NCBI GenBank assembly: GCA_030618475.1 | Contig: JAUXDG010000129.1 | Location: 1 to 7,422 of the forward strand | DNA length: 7,422 bases | Direction of reading: 5' to 3' | DNA from: Gammaproteobacteria bacterium | GTDB lineage: Bacteria; Pseudomonadota; Gammaproteobacteria; DSM-19610 | Shown here: positions 6,197 to 7,422 of the stretch, in pieces | Layout of the letters: every line of letters begins with the position of its first letter | Position numbering within the stretch: the first letter of the stretch is position 1 | Program-made: the position numbers and the translations under genes | Notes under the pieces: generated by a model | What the model was told of the DNA's origin: nothing | The model's database searches: none | The model's input: only the letters and a program-made list of their open reading frames with translations

Positions 6197-6889
6197 ATGA
6201 TAAGAAAATTCCTTGTTGTCTCGTTAGTGGCTTTCTGTGGCGCCGTGTTGGCGAATGAGACGATCAGTGTTTATCAGCTCGACGGCTCTATTCATTGCCA
6301 GGCAGCTGAGGTCACCACCCCGGCCCAGGCCGCAGATATACTGAAACAGGCGGACGTGAAAGTGATTTCCAGCGCTTCCCGGTCTGTGCCTTTCAGCGTA
6401 TCCAGTGCCTGTGGCACCCCGACGGGTAAGGCCAACGTTCTCGTGGTGGACGCCGGGGACTGGAAAAAGATGCTGAGGAAACGCCCGGATGCACATGGTT
6501 TCGGTGTCTGGGTGTTCGACCGCTCGGCTGTCGAGGTCTATAAGTATGATGGCAGCCTGCAGTGTGATCGTGGCAAGGAGATTTCCCTGCAGGACATGGC
6601 CGGGGAGTTGACGGAAAACGGTATCGGGGTTAAAGCCAGCCGCAAGGGTAGTGACGGCCGGATGCATATCACCATGTGCGGGGCTTCTACCGGCCGTCTG
6701 AATGTCTACTCTATTGCGACCGAGTCCCTGCCCAGAGCCCGGGAACTGGGTTTTGAATTGCTGGTGACACGGCAGATGACCAACGAGATTGGTGTGCCTT
6801 CGGTGAATCGGCGCGCCCCTGCATTATCGCGAACACCGCGCGATCCCAAAACGGCAGCAGGAAGAGGCGCTATACCGAAGCTCTGGTAA
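6197..6889 (+). CDS. Secreted protein with two tandem copies of a cysteine-paired domain
   Basis: I do not recognise a named family. The 230-residue product has a Sec signal peptide (MIRKFLVVSLVAFCGAVLA, about 1-19) and is probably periplasmic. The mature part is two copies of one domain of about 85 residues. Each reads V-Y-x-x-D-G-S-x-x-C near its start, C-G-x-x-T-G-x-x-N-V in its second half and G-F-x-x-x-V at its end. The cysteine pairs are C34/C72 and C123/C161, both 38 apart, which suggests one disulfide per domain. A basic, proline-rich, probably disordered tail follows (about 191-230, ending PKLW). The ATG at 6197 is preferred over the in-frame ATG at 6104 because it gives a proper signal peptide and has GAGAG (6184-6188) eight bases upstream. 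It lies 93 bases after the permease, so whether it belongs to that operon is open. A separate promoter is not clear. Its stop faces the converging gene's stop across 11 bases. Confidence 0.8.
   Translation: MIRKFLVVSLVAFCGAVLANETISVYQLDGSIHCQAAEVTTPAQAADILKQADVKVISSASRSVPFSVSSACGTPTGKANVLVVDAGDWKKMLRKRPDAHGFGVWVFDRSAVEVYKYDGSLQCDRGKEISLQDMAGELTENGIGVKASRKGSDGRMHITMCGASTGRLNVYSIATESLPRARELGFELLVTRQMTNEIGVPSVNRRAPALSRTPRDPKTAAGRGAIPKLW
6260..6517 (+). repeat. First copy of the internal protein-domain duplication
   Basis: This encodes residues 22-107 of the secreted protein: ISVYQLDGSIHC, then CGTPTGKANV and HGFGVWVF. It aligns with the second copy in both cysteine spacing and flanking residues. 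Confidence 0.75.
6530..6766 (+). repeat. Second copy of the internal protein-domain duplication
   Basis: This encodes residues 112-190: VEVYKYDGSLQC, then CGASTGRLNV and LGFELLV. It is a few residues shorter than the first copy between the NV and GF landmarks. DNA identity is low, so the duplication is old. Confidence 0.75.
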
Positions 6890-6900
6890 ATCACATTACC

Positions 6901-7422
6901 CTATCTACGCAGACGTTCCATTTCCCAGCTTGCTGCTGTGCTGTCCTGACACAGCCCGTAACGAAACGGTGGCGTCATATAAGGCAGGACGTAGCGTAGA
7001 TCGGTGAACCAGACGCAGTGCCCGTCAGCCGTGTTATCGATTCGGTACAGTACCGGAAATTCAGCAAATCGCCGGAAATAATCCAGCTGGGGGTTCTCCC
7101 ACAGCGCACGGATATAGCCGGCATTTTTCCTGTCGTCACCGAATCGCCTGTACGTTTCCCAGGACAGTTTGTCCGGCGCCTTGTAGGTTGTGTGCACACC
7201 CTTCCAGAATCCGTTTGCATTGCCTGTTGCTGAATAACCGCCGGCAAGATTGACGTAAGCAACCTCATAGCCGTCGCCATTATCGATGATCAGCTTCCAG
7301 TTAAAAGGTGAGGCTGGTTGTGGCAGGGCCGTGGCGCTGGCATCAAACAGGTTCTCCCGGCGCATCTGTTCGTGTGCCAGTGACAGGGCCTGGTGCTTCA
7401 GAAGGCCCTGGAAACCGATGTA
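6901..7422 (-). CDS. Probable membrane-bound metal-dependent hydrolase (YdjM/DUF457 type), C-terminal part
   Basis: The frame is open to the window edge, so only the last 173 residues are present. The methionine at 7365-7363 is internal, because in-frame codons upstream continue the protein (YIGFQGLLKHQALSLAHEQ). The fragment matches what I know of the soluble C-terminal region of YdjM/DUF457 inner-membrane hydrolases: a proline-rich PQPASPFNWKLII segment after the helical region, then strand-rich sequence, and near the end HCVWFTDLRYVLPYMTPPFRYGLCQ-type blocks (VWFTDLRY, PFRYG). The N-terminal membrane helices and metal-ligand histidines that would confirm the call are outside the window. 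The gene converges on the secreted-protein gene with 11 bases between stops and shares no obvious role with the ABC operon. No terminator hairpin is visible between them. Confidence 0.65.
   Translation of the reverse strand, partial: YIGFQGLLKHQALSLAHEQMRRENLFDASATALPQPASPFNWKLIIDNGDGYEVAYVNLAGGYSATGNANGFWKGVHTTYKAPDKLSWETYRRFGDDRKNAGYIRALWENPQLDYFRRFAEFPVLYRIDNTADGHCVWFTDLRYVLPYMTPPFRYGLCQDSTAASWEMERLRR

Overview
The window looks like a piece of a proteobacterial chromosome, most likely from a gammaproteobacterium. This is inferred from a Sec-type double-membrane envelope gene set, an outer-membrane FadL-family channel ending in phenylalanine, an IS3-family element, and moderately GC-rich coding sequence. 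No rRNA, tRNA or CRISPR is visible, and the species cannot be named from the sequence.

Layout. Positions 1-942 are the right-hand part of an IS3-family insertion sequence: the last codons of orfA, a complete orfB with an intact DDE triad, and a probable right terminal repeat. Just beyond it, about 990-1097, is a decayed, internally deleted remnant of a FadL-family gene. It is related to the intact FadL gene 2 kb further on. A TATAAT box lies seven bases before the next ATG.

From 1156 to 6103 there are four tightly packed plus-strand genes: (1) a 609-residue protein of unrecognised family with a signal peptide, a large periplasmic region, two membrane helices and a periplasmic C-terminal domain; (2) a FadL/OmpP1/TodX-type outer-membrane channel; (3) a LolD/MacB-type ABC ATPase; (4) a matching FtsX/MacB-type permease that starts with TTG inside the ATPase stop. 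Gaps are 24 and 5 bases, followed by a 4-base overlap, so this reads as one operon. It has parts for the cytoplasm, inner membrane, periplasm and outer membrane, and is therefore a candidate trans-envelope transport or extraction system. The substrate is not evident. Histidine-rich motifs in the permease and the 609-residue protein make a metal-related role worth testing.

After a 93-base gap comes a small secreted protein (6197-6889) made of two tandem copies of one domain, each with a cysteine pair at identical spacing. Converging on it from the other strand, and running off the window, is the C-terminal part of a probable membrane-bound metal-dependent hydrolase of the YdjM/DUF457 type.
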